64,000 bases of DNA from Neptunomonas antarctica (GCF_001305295.1 NZ_LJSI01000042.1:1-64000); one strand, 5' to 3'; positions 36,997-46,049 are shown, numbered from the stretch's first letter. Numbers and translations: made by a program. Notes: a model not told the origin generated them from the letters alone.

Positions 36997-37830
36997 TTAT
37001 TTTCCCTGATATTTTCCAGGCCGTTTTTCAACAAAAGCAGTGACTGCTTCCATGTGGTCTTCAGTGTTATGGCACATACCTTGAAATACGGCACATAGAT
37101 CCAAAAACTCTGCGAGCTCTTGTCGTTGGGCTGCTTTCATCAAGCGCTTGGTCATGCGCAATGCCTGAGGGGGTTTAGCGGCAATTTGCTGAGCCAGTTT
37201 CATTGCGGTTGGCATCAACTCTTCTGGAGTAACAACATCCAGTAACAGACCCATCGTTTTGGCTTCATCTGCTTTTACCAGTCGGCCTGTAAAGGTCATC
37301 TCTGCCGCTTTCTGATAGCCTATAAGCTTCTGTAAGAACCAGGCACCGCCATCGCCGGGGATAATCCCCAGGTTAACGAACGTTTCGCCGAGTAGCGCAT
37401 CAGTAGAGCCAATGCGCATATCACACATGCAGGTCAGGTCGAAGCCTGCGCCAATGGCAGCTCCGTTAACGGCGGCAATAACCGGAACTTCGCAGTTGTA
37501 TACGGCTAATGGGATTTTTTGAATACCGCGTCGATATTTGTTCTGAATCTCATACACATCACCACCAAAAGCGCCATCACGGTACTCTCCCTCGCGCTCA
37601 AGCATCTCTTTGATATTGCCCCCGGCAGAAAAGGCTTTACCTGCACCGGTCATAACCAGTACCGATACGTTATCGTTTTGGTTAACCCATTGGATGGTAG
37701 TAAGAATGTCATCAATCAGGTGAGTGCCTGTTAATGCGTTGCGTACATCATCGCGATTGAAGGTTAACAATGCGATACGATTACTCAGTAGAAGTGTGGC
37801 ATCCGTAAGTTGTGGTAGCGTAGTAGGCAT
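36997..37830 (-). CDS. Enoyl-CoA hydratase/isomerase family protein
   Basis: A 277-residue crotonase-fold enzyme. The oxyanion-hole segments are visible: GKAFSAGGNIKEM near residue 65 and VNGAAIGAGFDLTCMCDMRI at about 120. The Glu of GETFVNLGIIPGDGGAWFL occupies the usual catalytic area. It acts on an acyl-CoA, most likely in fatty-acid or amino-acid breakdown. The ATG at 37830 is preferred over a TTG at 37836. It stands alone between the FAD-protein remnant and a divergent small gene, so the pathway is unknown. Confidence 0.88.
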   Translation of the reverse strand: MPTTLPQLTDATLLLSNRIALLTFNRDDVRNALTGTHLIDDILTTIQWVNQNDNVSVLVMTGAGKAFSAGGNIKEMLEREGEYRDGAFGGDVYEIQNKYRRGIQKIPLAVYNCEVPVIAAVNGAAIGAGFDLTCMCDMRIGSTDALLGETFVNLGIIPGDGGAWFLQKLIGYQKAAEMTFTGRLVKADEAKTMGLLLDVVTPEELMPTAMKLAQQIAAKPPQALRMTKRLMKAAQRQELAEFLDLCAVFQGMCHNTEDHMEAVTAFVEKRPGKYQGK

Positions 37831-38000
37831 AATCAATTCTCTGTTTTTTCTTAAGAATACGTGATATTTCAGTACAATTTAAGGGAATTCCTTTATATTC
37901 ATCAAAACAAAACAAACAACCGTTTGATTGTTTAAAAGTTTGTTTTGAAACATACTCGTCTATATGGAAATAAGGGAATATGAAAATCAGGAAGTAAGTC

Positions 38001-38483
38001 ATGAACGATACGGTAAAAGGAATATCCATTTTAACAATAACTGCTGTTGCTATTACCTGGGTGCTGAACACTAGTAACCATGGTTGGGATATTCCGCTAT
38101 TTGCCTTTAATGGCGGTGGTGAAAATCGGGATATTTTGCAGTTACAAAAAACTATTCTTGCTGGCGGTGACCCAACCTTAAGGCAGCAACCTACTGCATC
38201 CGGTGTGCCTGAGGCCGTCGTGTGTTATCGCGGCTGGGTGTCTGTCGATGATAAATCCGTCAACCTTATTCAGCAGCCTTACGTTAGTGTGGTCGATCAG
38301 TCACAGATGTATGTGCGGGTGATAGGGCAGAATATAATGCTTGAACTGTCAGTTGATGATAATGAAACGGCTCGTCTATCCGAAAACGTTCCTGTTGCTG
38401 TTGCATTTGAATTGGCTGATATCACCGAACAAGAGCAGCAGGATTGCACGCCTAAGAATTTAGTAATAACCTCTTTGGAATAA
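38001..38483 (+). CDS. Hypothetical protein with N-terminal membrane anchor or signal
   Basis: A 160-residue protein not assigned to any family I know. Residues 7-23 (GISILTITAVAITWVLN) are hydrophobic and are followed by a soluble part with two Cys (VVCYRGW and QQDCTP) that could form a disulfide outside the cytoplasm. An AGGAAG site precedes the ATG. It is divergent from the enoyl-CoA hydratase gene with about 170 bp between them. Confidence 0.6.
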   Translation: MNDTVKGISILTITAVAITWVLNTSNHGWDIPLFAFNGGGENRDILQLQKTILAGGDPTLRQQPTASGVPEAVVCYRGWVSVDDKSVNLIQQPYVSVVDQSQMYVRVIGQNIMLELSVDDNETARLSENVPVAVAFELADITEQEQQDCTPKNLVITSLE

Positions 38484-38561
38484 AAAACAATCGTCACATG
38501 TCTTTAAACCTGATTAAAAGACATGTAAGTCATCATGCTATAAATACCATTATAAGTAGCA

Positions 38562-39125
38562 TTAGCCCGTAATTATATCCAGGCATGCAACACCAATATC
38601 CTCAGTAAAATAAGCCATGCCGAGTTTACTTAAGTACTCCATACGGTCTGCTCTCATCAGATCTATTTCAGGTACACTGAAACTATTCTCCTGATAAATA
38701 CCCGCCAGATAAGCCATAAAATTTTCACCCTCTTTGACTAACAATAAGCTAGCTGCGCCGACATCGGGCTTTACTTGGGCACTCAATGCTTCGGGGAATG
38801 TTACTGCAATAACGACTGGCTGCTCATCACCCTCAACCCGCACACTGCGGTCTCTCACCGTTTGTTTTGCCCAGTAAAAAGCTAATTCTTTACTTTGCGT
38901 CAGAAAAACCGGCTCAACCGATTCCGTATAGTTATTACCGATAGTAGCCATAGTTTTTTTGGCAGCATCCTTTAGCGCTTTATCACCGGATCGTTTCAGA
39001 CCTTGCTCTTTAATTGAGTCGACCAGCGCCGATGAGGTACCGTGATACCAGATATCGCTGGTAGTAAACCCTTGTTCGGTTAACAAATATTTAGCATCTT
39101 TAAGAAAAGCAGGTGTATCAGACAT
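38562..39125 (-). CDS. Hypothetical protein with ADP-ribosyltransferase-like N-terminal signature
   Basis: A protein of about 187 residues. Its N-terminal part contains WYHGTSSALVDSIKEQGLK followed at a distance by PVFLTQSKELAFYWA. The pattern H-G-T-S, then I..GL, then V(F/Y)LT...A..YA is typical of the ART fold shared by Tpt1/KptA, DarT-like and related enzymes. I see no certain catalytic Glu, so activity is open. Several nearby start codons exist (39137 GTG, 39134 and 39125 ATG) without a clear ribosome site. It lies downstream of aceA on the same strand but after a terminator. Confidence 0.55.
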   Translation of the reverse strand: MSDTPAFLKDAKYLLTEQGFTTSDIWYHGTSSALVDSIKEQGLKRSGDKALKDAAKKTMATIGNNYTESVEPVFLTQSKELAFYWAKQTVRDRSVRVEGDEQPVVIAVTFPEALSAQVKPDVGAASLLLVKEGENFMAYLAGIYQENSFSVPEIDLMRADRMEYLSKLGMAYFTEDIGVACLDIITG

Positions 39126-39202
39126 ATTCAACATCACTTAATCAGTATGTAGTAAAAAGCAGGTTTGAATTCTAACCTAAAAAGCCAGTAGATTCTTTCG
39201 TA

Positions 39203-39247
39203 GACATAAAAAAGGCGACTCCTTATATAAGGGCCGCCTTTTATGTC
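39203..39247 (-). terminator. Terminator downstream of aceA
   Basis: A long imperfect palindrome: AAGGCGACTCCTTATAT on the left pairs with AAGGGCCGCCTT on the right, and flanking A and T runs extend it in both directions. On the minus strand GGCG..CGCC is followed by TTTTTT, fitting termination of aceA. Confidence 0.8.
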
Positions 39248-39305
39248 TAAGGGTGGACTATGCCATGGTTATGGAGCAACCAGAGCACTTTCCTTAAAGC
39301 TAATT

Positions 39306-40904
39306 CTAGCCGAACTGGTTAGACGTATTTTTCGCGCCGCCAGCTTTCAGAGCGTTCTCACCAGCAAAGTATTCTTTGTGGTCATCACCCATGTCTGAAC
39401 CAGACATGTTCTGGTGCTTAACACAGGCAATACCCTGACGGATCTCTTTGCGCTGTACGCCAGCAACATAACCCAGCATACCTGCTTCACCAAAGTACTC
39501 TTTAGCCAGGTTGTCAGTAGACAGTGCAGCTGTGTGGTAAGTCGGCAGAGTGATCAAGTGATGGAAGATGTTTGCTTCACGAGCAGTATCAGCCTGGAAC
39601 GTACGGATCTTGTCGTCGGCACGTGCAGCCAATTCTGTCTCGTCGTATTTAACATCCATCAGGCCTGCGCGGTCGTAAGCAGATACGTCTTCACCGGCTG
39701 CAACCATGGCGTCAAACGCCTGCTGACGGAAGTTCAGAGTCCAGTTGAAAGAAGGTGAGTTGTTGTAAACCAGCTTAGCATCAGGAATTTCTTTACGCAC
39801 TTCGTTCATCATGTCGGCGATGTCTTGAACGCTTGGCGTTGCAGTTTCGATCCAAAGAAGGTCGGCACCGGCTTTAATCGCTTCGATAGAGTCAAATACG
39901 CAACGTTCTTCACCTGTACCCTGACGGAACTGATACAGACCAGAAGGAAGGCGCTTAGGACGAACCAGCTTACCGTTACGGTTGAAGCATACATCGCCTT
40001 CAGCCATGTCAGCTACATCGATTTCTTCAACGTCAAGGAAAGAGTTGTAACGATCACCTTGATCGCCAGGCTCTTTAACAACAGCGATTTCTTTAGTCAG
40101 GCCAGCACCTTCAGAGTCAGTACGTGAAACGATAATACCGTTGTCGACACCTAGCTCAAGGAAAGCATAACGCAATGCACGAATCTTAGAATGGAAGTCA
40201 GCGTGAGGAACCGTTACTTTACCGTCCTGGTGACCACATTGCTTTTCATCTGCAACCTGGTTTTCGATCTGCAGTGCACAAGCACCGGCTTCGATCATCT
40301 GCTTAGCCATGATGTAAGTGGCTTCAGCGTTACCGAAACCCGCATCGATATCAGCAATGATTGGTACAACGTGAGTCACATGGTTGTCAATTTTATCCTG
40401 AACAGCCGCTGCAGCAGTAGCATCGCCAGCTTCACGAGCCGCGTCTAGTTCGCGGAAAAGACCGCCGAGTTCACGTGCATCAGCTTGGCGCAGGAAGGTG
40501 TACAACTCTTCTACCAGGCTGGCAACGGTAGTTTTTTCGTGCATAGACTGGTCAGGCAGAGGACCGAAGTCAGAACGCAGGGCCGCAACCATCCAGCCAG
40601 ACAGGTACAAGTAACAACGATCAGTTTGGCCGTTGAAGTGTTTCTTAATAGAAATCATCTTCTGCTGACCGATAAAACCATGCCAGCAACCCAGAGACTG
40701 AGTGTACTTAGTCTTGTCAGCGTCGAAAGCGGCCATGTCAGCGCGTATTACGTCAGACGTGTATTTAGCAATGTCTAAGCCGGTTTTGAATTTGTTCTGT
40801 GCACGCATGCGGGCCACAGATTCAGGATTAATAGTGTCCCAAGGAGAGCCGTTCGTTTCACGAAGCGTAGCAACTGTATCGATATCTTTTGTGTAATTTG
40901 ACAT
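39306..40904 (-). CDS. aceA: Isocitrate lyase (long form)
   Basis: A 532-residue enzyme that splits isocitrate to glyoxylate and succinate, the first step of the glyoxylate shunt. The active-site loop reads EKQCGH near residue 220 (KKCGH in the family). Other conserved stretches are ADIDAGFGN and CALQIENQ. The length and internal insert match the Pseudomonas-type long isocitrate lyase rather than the 430-residue enterobacterial form. The ATG at 40904 (MSNYTKD) has a GGAA site. It is transcribed away from a LysR-type regulator, which probably controls it. Confidence 0.96.
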   Translation of the reverse strand: MSNYTKDIDTVATLRETNGSPWDTINPESVARMRAQNKFKTGLDIAKYTSDVIRADMAAFDADKTKYTQSLGCWHGFIGQQKMISIKKHFNGQTDRCYLYLSGWMVAALRSDFGPLPDQSMHEKTTVASLVEELYTFLRQADARELGGLFRELDAAREAGDATAAAAVQDKIDNHVTHVVPIIADIDAGFGNAEATYIMAKQMIEAGACALQIENQVADEKQCGHQDGKVTVPHADFHSKIRALRYAFLELGVDNGIIVSRTDSEGAGLTKEIAVVKEPGDQGDRYNSFLDVEEIDVADMAEGDVCFNRNGKLVRPKRLPSGLYQFRQGTGEERCVFDSIEAIKAGADLLWIETATPSVQDIADMMNEVRKEIPDAKLVYNNSPSFNWTLNFRQQAFDAMVAAGEDVSAYDRAGLMDVKYDETELAARADDKIRTFQADTAREANIFHHLITLPTYHTAALSTDNLAKEYFGEAGMLGYVAGVQRKEIRQGIACVKHQNMSGSDMGDDHKEYFAGENALKAGGAKNTSNQFG

Positions 40905-40963
40905 GGTTAGTTCCGTCTGGTTGTTGAAGGTAGTCACAAACTGCCTTGGTTAACGTTGAGATC

Positions 40964-40992
40964 ATTATATGGAAAATTCCAGTATAATTGAA
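40964..40992 (-). promoter_or_regulatory. Probable sigma-70 promoter of aceA
   Basis: On the minus strand a perfect -10 TATAAT (40964-40969) lies 17 bp from a weak -35 TTCAAT (40987-40992). The weak -35 would fit an activated promoter. Confidence 0.5.
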
Positions 40993-41014
40993 ATCAATGT
41001 CAGTTATGTCTGCC

Positions 41015-41029
41015 ATTCATGTTGTGAAT
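41015..41029. promoter_or_regulatory. LysR-type T-N11-A box between aceA and its divergent regulator
   Basis: ATTCATGTTGTGAAT has dyad symmetry (ATTC/GAAT) and the T-N11-A spacing bound by LysR-family proteins. It lies 49 bp before the regulator start and just upstream of the aceA -35, where it could serve both autoregulation and control of aceA. Confidence 0.5.
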
Positions 41030-41077
41030 GTACGGATATGGGCGCAGGTATTATAAAAAAAATATTGGGTAGTCGCT

Positions 41078-42019
41078 ATGAACCTTGATCACATAGACCT
41101 TAATTTATTGATATATCTTGATGTTTTATTGCGTGAGCGCAACGTTACCCGCTCAGCGAGCTTACTGGGCATTACCCAGCCAGCGATGAGTAATAGTCTT
41201 AAGCGTTTACGAGAAACATTTAATGATCCGATACTGGTGCGAACCAGTGATGGAATGATGCCAACAGAGCGTGCGCAGCAGATGCAATCGTCGGTCAGGC
41301 AGATCCTTGCCAGTATTGAGCAGGTAATTGAACCCACGACTGAGTTTGATGCCACGTCTAGTGACCGAGTCTTTCGTATCATAACAAGTGATTACGGAGA
41401 ATCGACATTAATACCTTATGTACTTGAGAGATTGGCACAAGAAGCGCCGGGGGTCGTTTTAGATATTCTGAACCCCAGTGATATGAGTTTTCTTGAAGTC
41501 GAGCAAGGTCAGGTAGATTTAGTGATTAACCGATTTGACAGTATGCCTCAGTCTTTTCATCAGGTGACGCTATGGCATGATTCCTTTTCTTGTTTATTCA
41601 GTGTCAACAATCCAGTGGCTCAAGACTTTGCGCTTGAAAGTTACCTTAAGGCGAATCATGTCTGGGTGAGTAAAACGGGCATGGGTGCGGGCATGGGCAT
41701 CACACCTAAAGATACCAATCGACTTGGCCGGGTCGATGAGGCGCTATTACGAATGGGTTATAAACGTCATATTTCAGTGTTCACCCGTCATTATCAATCA
41801 GCCGCCTTGCTGGCAGAACAAAAAGGGCTGGTGGTCACCATTCCAACGCGCGCGGCTTTAGCTCAGCAATATAACCCTCGTGTGGTGATTAAGCAGCCGC
41901 CGTTCGACATTCCGGCATTTGAATTTAAAATGGCATGGAGTCCATTACTCCAGCACAACCGGGCGCATCAGTGGCTGAGACGTTTGATTATTGATATTGC
42001 TCAAGCGTCGTCAACTTAA
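41078..42019 (+). CDS. LysR-family transcriptional regulator
   Basis: A 313-residue regulator with an N-terminal helix-turn-helix (RNVTRSASLLGITQPAMSNSLKRLRETFNDPILVR) and a C-terminal periplasmic-binding-like effector domain from about residue 95. The N-terminal start NLDHIDLNLLIYLDVLLRE fits the NodD/LinR-like branch. It is divergent from aceA with 173 bp between them and probably regulates the glyoxylate shunt in response to an organic acid or acyl-CoA signal (inference from position). Confidence 0.92.
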   Translation: MNLDHIDLNLLIYLDVLLRERNVTRSASLLGITQPAMSNSLKRLRETFNDPILVRTSDGMMPTERAQQMQSSVRQILASIEQVIEPTTEFDATSSDRVFRIITSDYGESTLIPYVLERLAQEAPGVVLDILNPSDMSFLEVEQGQVDLVINRFDSMPQSFHQVTLWHDSFSCLFSVNNPVAQDFALESYLKANHVWVSKTGMGAGMGITPKDTNRLGRVDEALLRMGYKRHISVFTRHYQSAALLAEQKGLVVTIPTRAALAQQYNPRVVIKQPPFDIPAFEFKMAWSPLLQHNRAHQWLRRLIIDIAQASST

Positions 42020-42057
42020 TAATGGGTTCTAGCTGATTATTTGAAATAAGATGATCA

Positions 42058-42098
42058 CAGGGCTATCGAAAAACCCGAGTAGCCCTGCTGTTTTTTTT
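42058..42098 (+). terminator. Terminator of the LysR-type gene
   Basis: CAGGGCTA (42058-42065) pairs with TAGCCCTG (42080-42087), followed after CTG by eight T residues. Confidence 0.85.
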
Positions 42099-42104
42099 AG
42101 CAGC

Positions 42105-42914
42105 TTATAAAGACAAAAACTCACGCATTTTCTGCAATAGTTTAGGTCCCATACCTTTGGCTTTTACTGCCTCGTCAAGAGACATAAAAGGTCGGGCGGC
42201 CACCATATTAAGTGCCAGTTTTTTCGACATCCCTTTAACCGTTTCAAGCTGGCTGAGCGTCGCATTATTAATAGATACTTTGGCGTCTATATCAGGATTG
42301 ATGTCTGCTTTTACGCTTGTCTTTTTAGTCAGTGTTTTCTGAACAGGCAGCTCAAGTTCTGCAGCTGGTTTAGCCATGGGCTCCTGATCAGCGCTATGGG
42401 TATCAATGCTGATTTTATCTGAAGCATTTTTGTTGCCGGTAAAATCAACCGTAATAACGTTGTCGGTTTCGCTGCGGCTTATGACCGGTTTCGTATTAAT
42501 ACTATTGGTGTTGACGATATAAGGCGCATTAAAATTTACATAGTCTCGGGTGATGTAGCCGTTGCCGTGCCACTCTCGCAACATGAGAGTGAGGTGCCAC
42601 GTTCCATCAGAGGGTGCCTGGAAGGGCAGGTTGTAGTGATTGTTGGCGAGAAAATATTGATCGGATAATACGCCAACGGCTGTGGTTGCCAGCGCAATTC
42701 CGTGGAAACCGTTACCGTTATAAGGCTGTTCCAGTGCCCATAGCTCCAACGCTAACGTGCCACTTCTACTATGAGTGGAACGAAGGTTAGAAATTTTGCC
42801 GACATTTATCATTACCCGGTCTTGTATGATTTTATATCCACACCCGCCGGATAAATTAAGGTTAGCGATGGTAGTTGTTACCGGGCTAAGCTGGCTTATT
42901 ACGTTCACGTACAA
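42105..42914 (-). CDS. Hypothetical protein with C-terminal helix-hairpin-helix domain
   Basis: A protein of about 269 residues in two parts. Residues 1-135 (LSGGCGYKIIQDRVMINVGKISN, WHLTLMLREWHGNGYI) look like a beta-sandwich without a signal peptide. A linker follows, then a C-terminal HhH unit (about 205-268): INNATLSQLETVKGMSKKLALNMV, then GMGPKLLQKM, the ComEA-type duplicated hairpin that can bind DNA or act in protein contacts. The combination is unusual. The start codon is not certain: TTG at 42914 or GTG at 42908, with an AAGGA site upstream. It follows roxA on the same strand after a terminator. Confidence 0.7.
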   Translation of the reverse strand: MYVNVISQLSPVTTTIANLNLSGGCGYKIIQDRVMINVGKISNLRSTHSRSGTLALELWALEQPYNGNGFHGIALATTAVGVLSDQYFLANNHYNLPFQAPSDGTWHLTLMLREWHGNGYITRDYVNFNAPYIVNTNSINTKPVISRSETDNVITVDFTGNKNASDKISIDTHSADQEPMAKPAAELELPVQKTLTKKTSVKADINPDIDAKVSINNATLSQLETVKGMSKKLALNMVAARPFMSLDEAVKAKGMGPKLLQKMREFLSL

Positions 42915-42933
42915 AGGTCCTTGTTTATATGTT

Positions 42934-42958
42934 TTAAAAAGCGCCTTTTAAAGGCGCT
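42934..42958 (-). terminator. Terminator of the trmJ-roxA operon
   Basis: On the minus strand AGCGCCTTTAAAAGGCGCT forms an 8-bp stem followed directly by TTTTTA. It lies 36 bp after the roxA stop. Confidence 0.85.
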
Positions 42959-42993
42959 AGAGCATTACTTAAAGAGAGCATTGGTTGAGAGGT

Positions 42994-44157
42994 TTATTCT
43001 TCGCCGTAAAGTGCTTCCATGTTGTAAAGCTCGGTGACTACTTCCTGTGCTTCTCGTGTCGGCACATCTATGGCGCTGATGGCCGGTAAATCACAGAGTG
43101 CACGGGCAAAATCGACAGAGTCCGGAGAAATTTCGCAGGCGATACCGTTGACGAAGAGCACGGCGCCGCCATCCTGCTTCTCGCGGTAAGCAAATCGGCT
43201 GCCTTCTGAACGATACAGCAAACCGCCGTCCTCCAGGTACTCTGTTAATACTTCAACAGCATACAGCTCGGCATCTTCAGATGGGCCGGATTGTTCGGGG
43301 TATTTTTGTTCGGTCATGTACTCGCCAAACCAGTTTTCCAGTAAGTCCGGTTCATTCAGGTAAGTTGTCATGATGGAACGGACTTTCTCGATGTCTGTTT
43401 GCAGAATCTGGCCAGGGCTACTCTGTAATGTGAGGTCGGGATCACTATAGCGGGTTTCGCTTTTAAGCTGTTCGCCCACATAATCAGTAAATTGACGCAA
43501 TATATCGGCATGTGAAGGTGCACGAAAACCGACAGAATAGGTCATGCAGTTATCTGATTCCGCCGTACCGTTATGGCCAAGGCGTGGCGGAACATAAAGC
43601 ATGTCGCCAGGATTCAGGATAAATGTCTCTTGTGCGTCCCACTCGGGCAGGATCATAACCGGTGTGTCATCGCGGCGAGGTGAGTCTTCACCAAAAATAC
43701 CACCGATTTCCCAACGGCGCTGGCCACTGGCCTGGATCAGGAAAACGTCGTAATTATCATAATGCGGGCCTACGCCGCCACCTTTGGTCGCATAGCTGAT
43801 CATCAGATCATCAATGCGCCAGCTGGGAATAAATCGAAATTGTTCCAGTAATGCGTTGGCTTCAGGTACCCAGTGGTCGACGGCCTGAACCAGTAACGTC
43901 CAATGTGATGCAGGTAAGCTGGAGAAACGCTCATCAGAAAAAGGACCGTTTTCAAGCTCCCAGTTTGTTCCCCCGGCATTCTGTAAGACCAGCCGTGATT
44001 CCACATCGTCCTCACAGGCTAAGCCTGCTAGTTCGTCTGCACTTACCGGCGGCTCAAAATCAGGAAAAGCATTACGAATCAGCAGCGGTTTTTTCTGCCA
44101 GTAATCACGCAGAAATGTTTCTACGGACATATCACCCAAGGGGAAATTAGATATCAT
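42994..44157 (-). CDS. roxA: 50S ribosomal protein L16 arginine hydroxylase (ribosomal oxygenase RoxA/YcfD)
   Basis: A 387-residue 2-oxoglutarate/Fe(II) oxygenase of the JmjC/cupin_4 type. The iron triad is visible: His132 and Asp134 in GPHYDNYDVFL, and His195 in RLGHNGTAE. The family hydroxylates an arginine of ribosomal protein L16. The C-terminal helical and winged-helix part is of normal length. Its start overlaps the preceding small gene by 4 nt, and a terminator follows its stop. Confidence 0.92.
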   Translation of the reverse strand: MISNFPLGDMSVETFLRDYWQKKPLLIRNAFPDFEPPVSADELAGLACEDDVESRLVLQNAGGTNWELENGPFSDERFSSLPASHWTLLVQAVDHWVPEANALLEQFRFIPSWRIDDLMISYATKGGGVGPHYDNYDVFLIQASGQRRWEIGGIFGEDSPRRDDTPVMILPEWDAQETFILNPGDMLYVPPRLGHNGTAESDNCMTYSVGFRAPSHADILRQFTDYVGEQLKSETRYSDPDLTLQSSPGQILQTDIEKVRSIMTTYLNEPDLLENWFGEYMTEQKYPEQSGPSEDAELYAVEVLTEYLEDGGLLYRSEGSRFAYREKQDGGAVLFVNGIACEISPDSVDFARALCDLPAISAIDVPTREAQEVVTELYNMEALYGEE

Positions 44158-44405
44158 CTTTTCAGTAACTCAACTAGTTCAATGGCGGCGTCTTCAAGTT
44201 CGGCCATAATTTTTCGCTTATCTTTGGCCGCAACCGCAGCAATACGATTATTACCTATGACTCTGGCGCATTTTTGAATTTTTAGTGCGCACGCCTGAAT
44301 GCCGCCTAAGTTGTTTTCGTAAGCGCTCATCTCTGCAGCAACCGCTTCGAGACCGGCTTGCAGGCGGCGTGCATCTTCTTGAAGGCTTTTAAGGTTTGTA
44401 TGCAT
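44154..44405 (-). CDS. Small hypothetical coiled-coil protein
   Basis: An 83-residue helical protein, rich in Ala, Glu, Lys and Leu, likely a coiled coil (LKSLQEDARRLQAGLEAVAAEM, then IMAELEDAAIELVELLKR). I do not recognise the family. It begins 4 nt after trmJ stops and overlaps roxA by 4 nt, so it is translated as part of this operon of translation-linked genes. Confidence 0.75.
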   Translation of the reverse strand: MHTNLKSLQEDARRLQAGLEAVAAEMSAYENNLGGIQACALKIQKCARVIGNNRIAAVAAKDKRKIMAELEDAAIELVELLKR

Positions 44406-44409
44406 CGGA

Positions 44410-45147
44410 TTAATCCTTTTTATGATTCGATGATAATCGTTCTATGGTCTCCTGAACCGATGTCAGGATTCCGCGTAGCATGCCAAGTTCTGCTTTTTCC
44501 GGCCGCGTTCGGTTAAAGTAGCGTTTTAATTTAGTCATCGCACGTCCTTCATGCTGAGGAATAATGAAGTGGGTGGCTTTGATCACTGTTTCGAGGTGCT
44601 CATAAAACAGCTCCATTTCTTTCTGACGCGGATACTCAAATGTCGCTTTTTCTTTTGCGGGCGCTTGGGATGCCATCCAGATCTCGTAGCTCAAAAGTTG
44701 TATTGCCTGAGACACATTTAATACCGGATATTCAGGGTTGGCCGGAATATACACATGGAAGTTACACAACTGCAGTTCTTCGTTCAATAAGCCCATAGTT
44801 TCACGTCCGAAAATCAGTGCTATTGGCCCCTGAGGCGCTTCGCAAATAATTTTATCAGCACAAGTACGGGCATCCAGAATAGGCAGGTCAAATGTGCGGT
44901 TACGCGCGCTGGTGCCAATCACTAAGTGGCAATCTGCAATTGCTTCTTTTAACGTACCAACAACCGTTGCGTTATCCAGTACATCTTTAGCGCCAGCGGC
45001 TCGGGCATCGGCTTCTGCGCTCGGGTGTTCGCGAGGGTCGACCAGCCATAGCTGTGAAAGACCCATGTTTTTCATCGCACGAGCAGCCGCACCAATATTG
45101 CCGGGGTGAAATGTATTGATCAGCACTATTCGAACATTGTTAAGCAT
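44410..45147 (-). CDS. trmJ: tRNA (cytidine/uridine-32-2'-O)-methyltransferase TrmJ
   Basis: A 245-residue SPOUT-family methyltransferase that methylates the ribose of residue 32 in tRNA using S-adenosylmethionine. The N terminus NVRIVLINTFHPGNIGAAARAMKNMG and the knot-forming segment IALIFGRETMGL and VLNVSQAIQLLSYEIW are the TrmJ/SpoU signatures. The C-terminal helical extension fits TrmJ. It heads the operon with the small ORF and roxA. Confidence 0.92.
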   Translation of the reverse strand: MLNNVRIVLINTFHPGNIGAAARAMKNMGLSQLWLVDPREHPSAEADARAAGAKDVLDNATVVGTLKEAIADCHLVIGTSARNRTFDLPILDARTCADKIICEAPQGPIALIFGRETMGLLNEELQLCNFHVYIPANPEYPVLNVSQAIQLLSYEIWMASQAPAKEKATFEYPRQKEMELFYEHLETVIKATHFIIPQHEGRAMTKLKRYFNRTRPEKAELGMLRGILTSVQETIERLSSNHKKD

Positions 45148-45212
45148 ATAAATCAGACCATTAGAATTAGGGCGCTATTATTTGGACGCTATTATAAAGG
45201 AGAGACACGTCG

Positions 45213-46049
45213 TCACAAAGCCTCAACAAAGCGATTCAGATCATAAATGAAACGTTCTTTGTGCCAGAGGTGGGGAGAGTGGTCTGAATCAGGATAAATA
45301 TACAGCTCAGAATCGGCAATAGCCTCCGCAACCCACTGTTGAACATCCTGGTTATAAAACTGACTTTCATCGCCATATATAAGCAGGGTAGGGCAGTGGA
45401 TCTGTGGTAGCACGTCACGATAATCTTGCTGGGTTATACTTACCCAGCATCGTGTCAGTAAGGTACCCGGCAGTGTTTTTAAATAGTCTCGCATCTGCTG
45501 GAAGCCGCGTGAGTTACTGTCATAGTTTTCACGCGATCGGCGGTTATTGCCGAAAGCAATCAGTTCTAAGACACCTTCTGCAAAGTCGGTTGTAAAGCGC
45601 TGTATTAAATGTTTATTTTTAGTTTCATCAAGGTTGCCATATACGCCATGCTTCCATTGAACGTCGACAACCAGTTTAGGTGACTGGTCTATAATACACA
45701 GGCCTTTAAGGCGTTTTTGGCCATGACGGCGAATATATTCCCATGCGGTTAGTGCGCCCATCGAATGCCCAATCAAGACGACGTCATGCACATCAAGATG
45801 GTTTAATAGTTCATTAAGGTCGTCAGCCATGCGGGGTAACGTCATTTCTGTGTCTGTTGCGTAAGCGTGCTTACCATGTCCGCGGGCATCCCAGCAGATA
45901 ACGCCGTGCTTTTCAGATAGTTCAGAAGCAAACGGCAACCATTCACGCACACTTGCCGTCCATCCATGCAGAAACACCAGTGTCGTATCGCCAGCACCAA
46001 GAGAGATGTAATGAATAGAGGTATTGTCTGTTGCTTTTAGAATTTCCAT
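45213..46049 (-). CDS. Alpha/beta hydrolase
   Basis: A 278-residue serine hydrolase with oxyanion motif FLHGWTAS near residue 30, nucleophile elbow GHSMGA (Ser near 96) and a C-terminal His in SDHSPHLW. It has no signal peptide. Substrate cannot be inferred. It is an independent gene 65 bp upstream of trmJ on the same strand. Confidence 0.85.
   Translation of the reverse strand: MEILKATDNTSIHYISLGAGDTTLVFLHGWTASVREWLPFASELSEKHGVICWDARGHGKHAYATDTEMTLPRMADDLNELLNHLDVHDVVLIGHSMGALTAWEYIRRHGQKRLKGLCIIDQSPKLVVDVQWKHGVYGNLDETKNKHLIQRFTTDFAEGVLELIAFGNNRRSRENYDSNSRGFQQMRDYLKTLPGTLLTRCWVSITQQDYRDVLPQIHCPTLLIYGDESQFYNQDVQQWVAEAIADSELYIYPDSDHSPHLWHKERFIYDLNRFVEAL

Noticed and set aside
38001-38483. Idea that this small exported protein and the ART-like gene form a toxin-immunity pair
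   Set aside because: They converge rather than form an operon, and neither has immunity- or antitoxin-like features.
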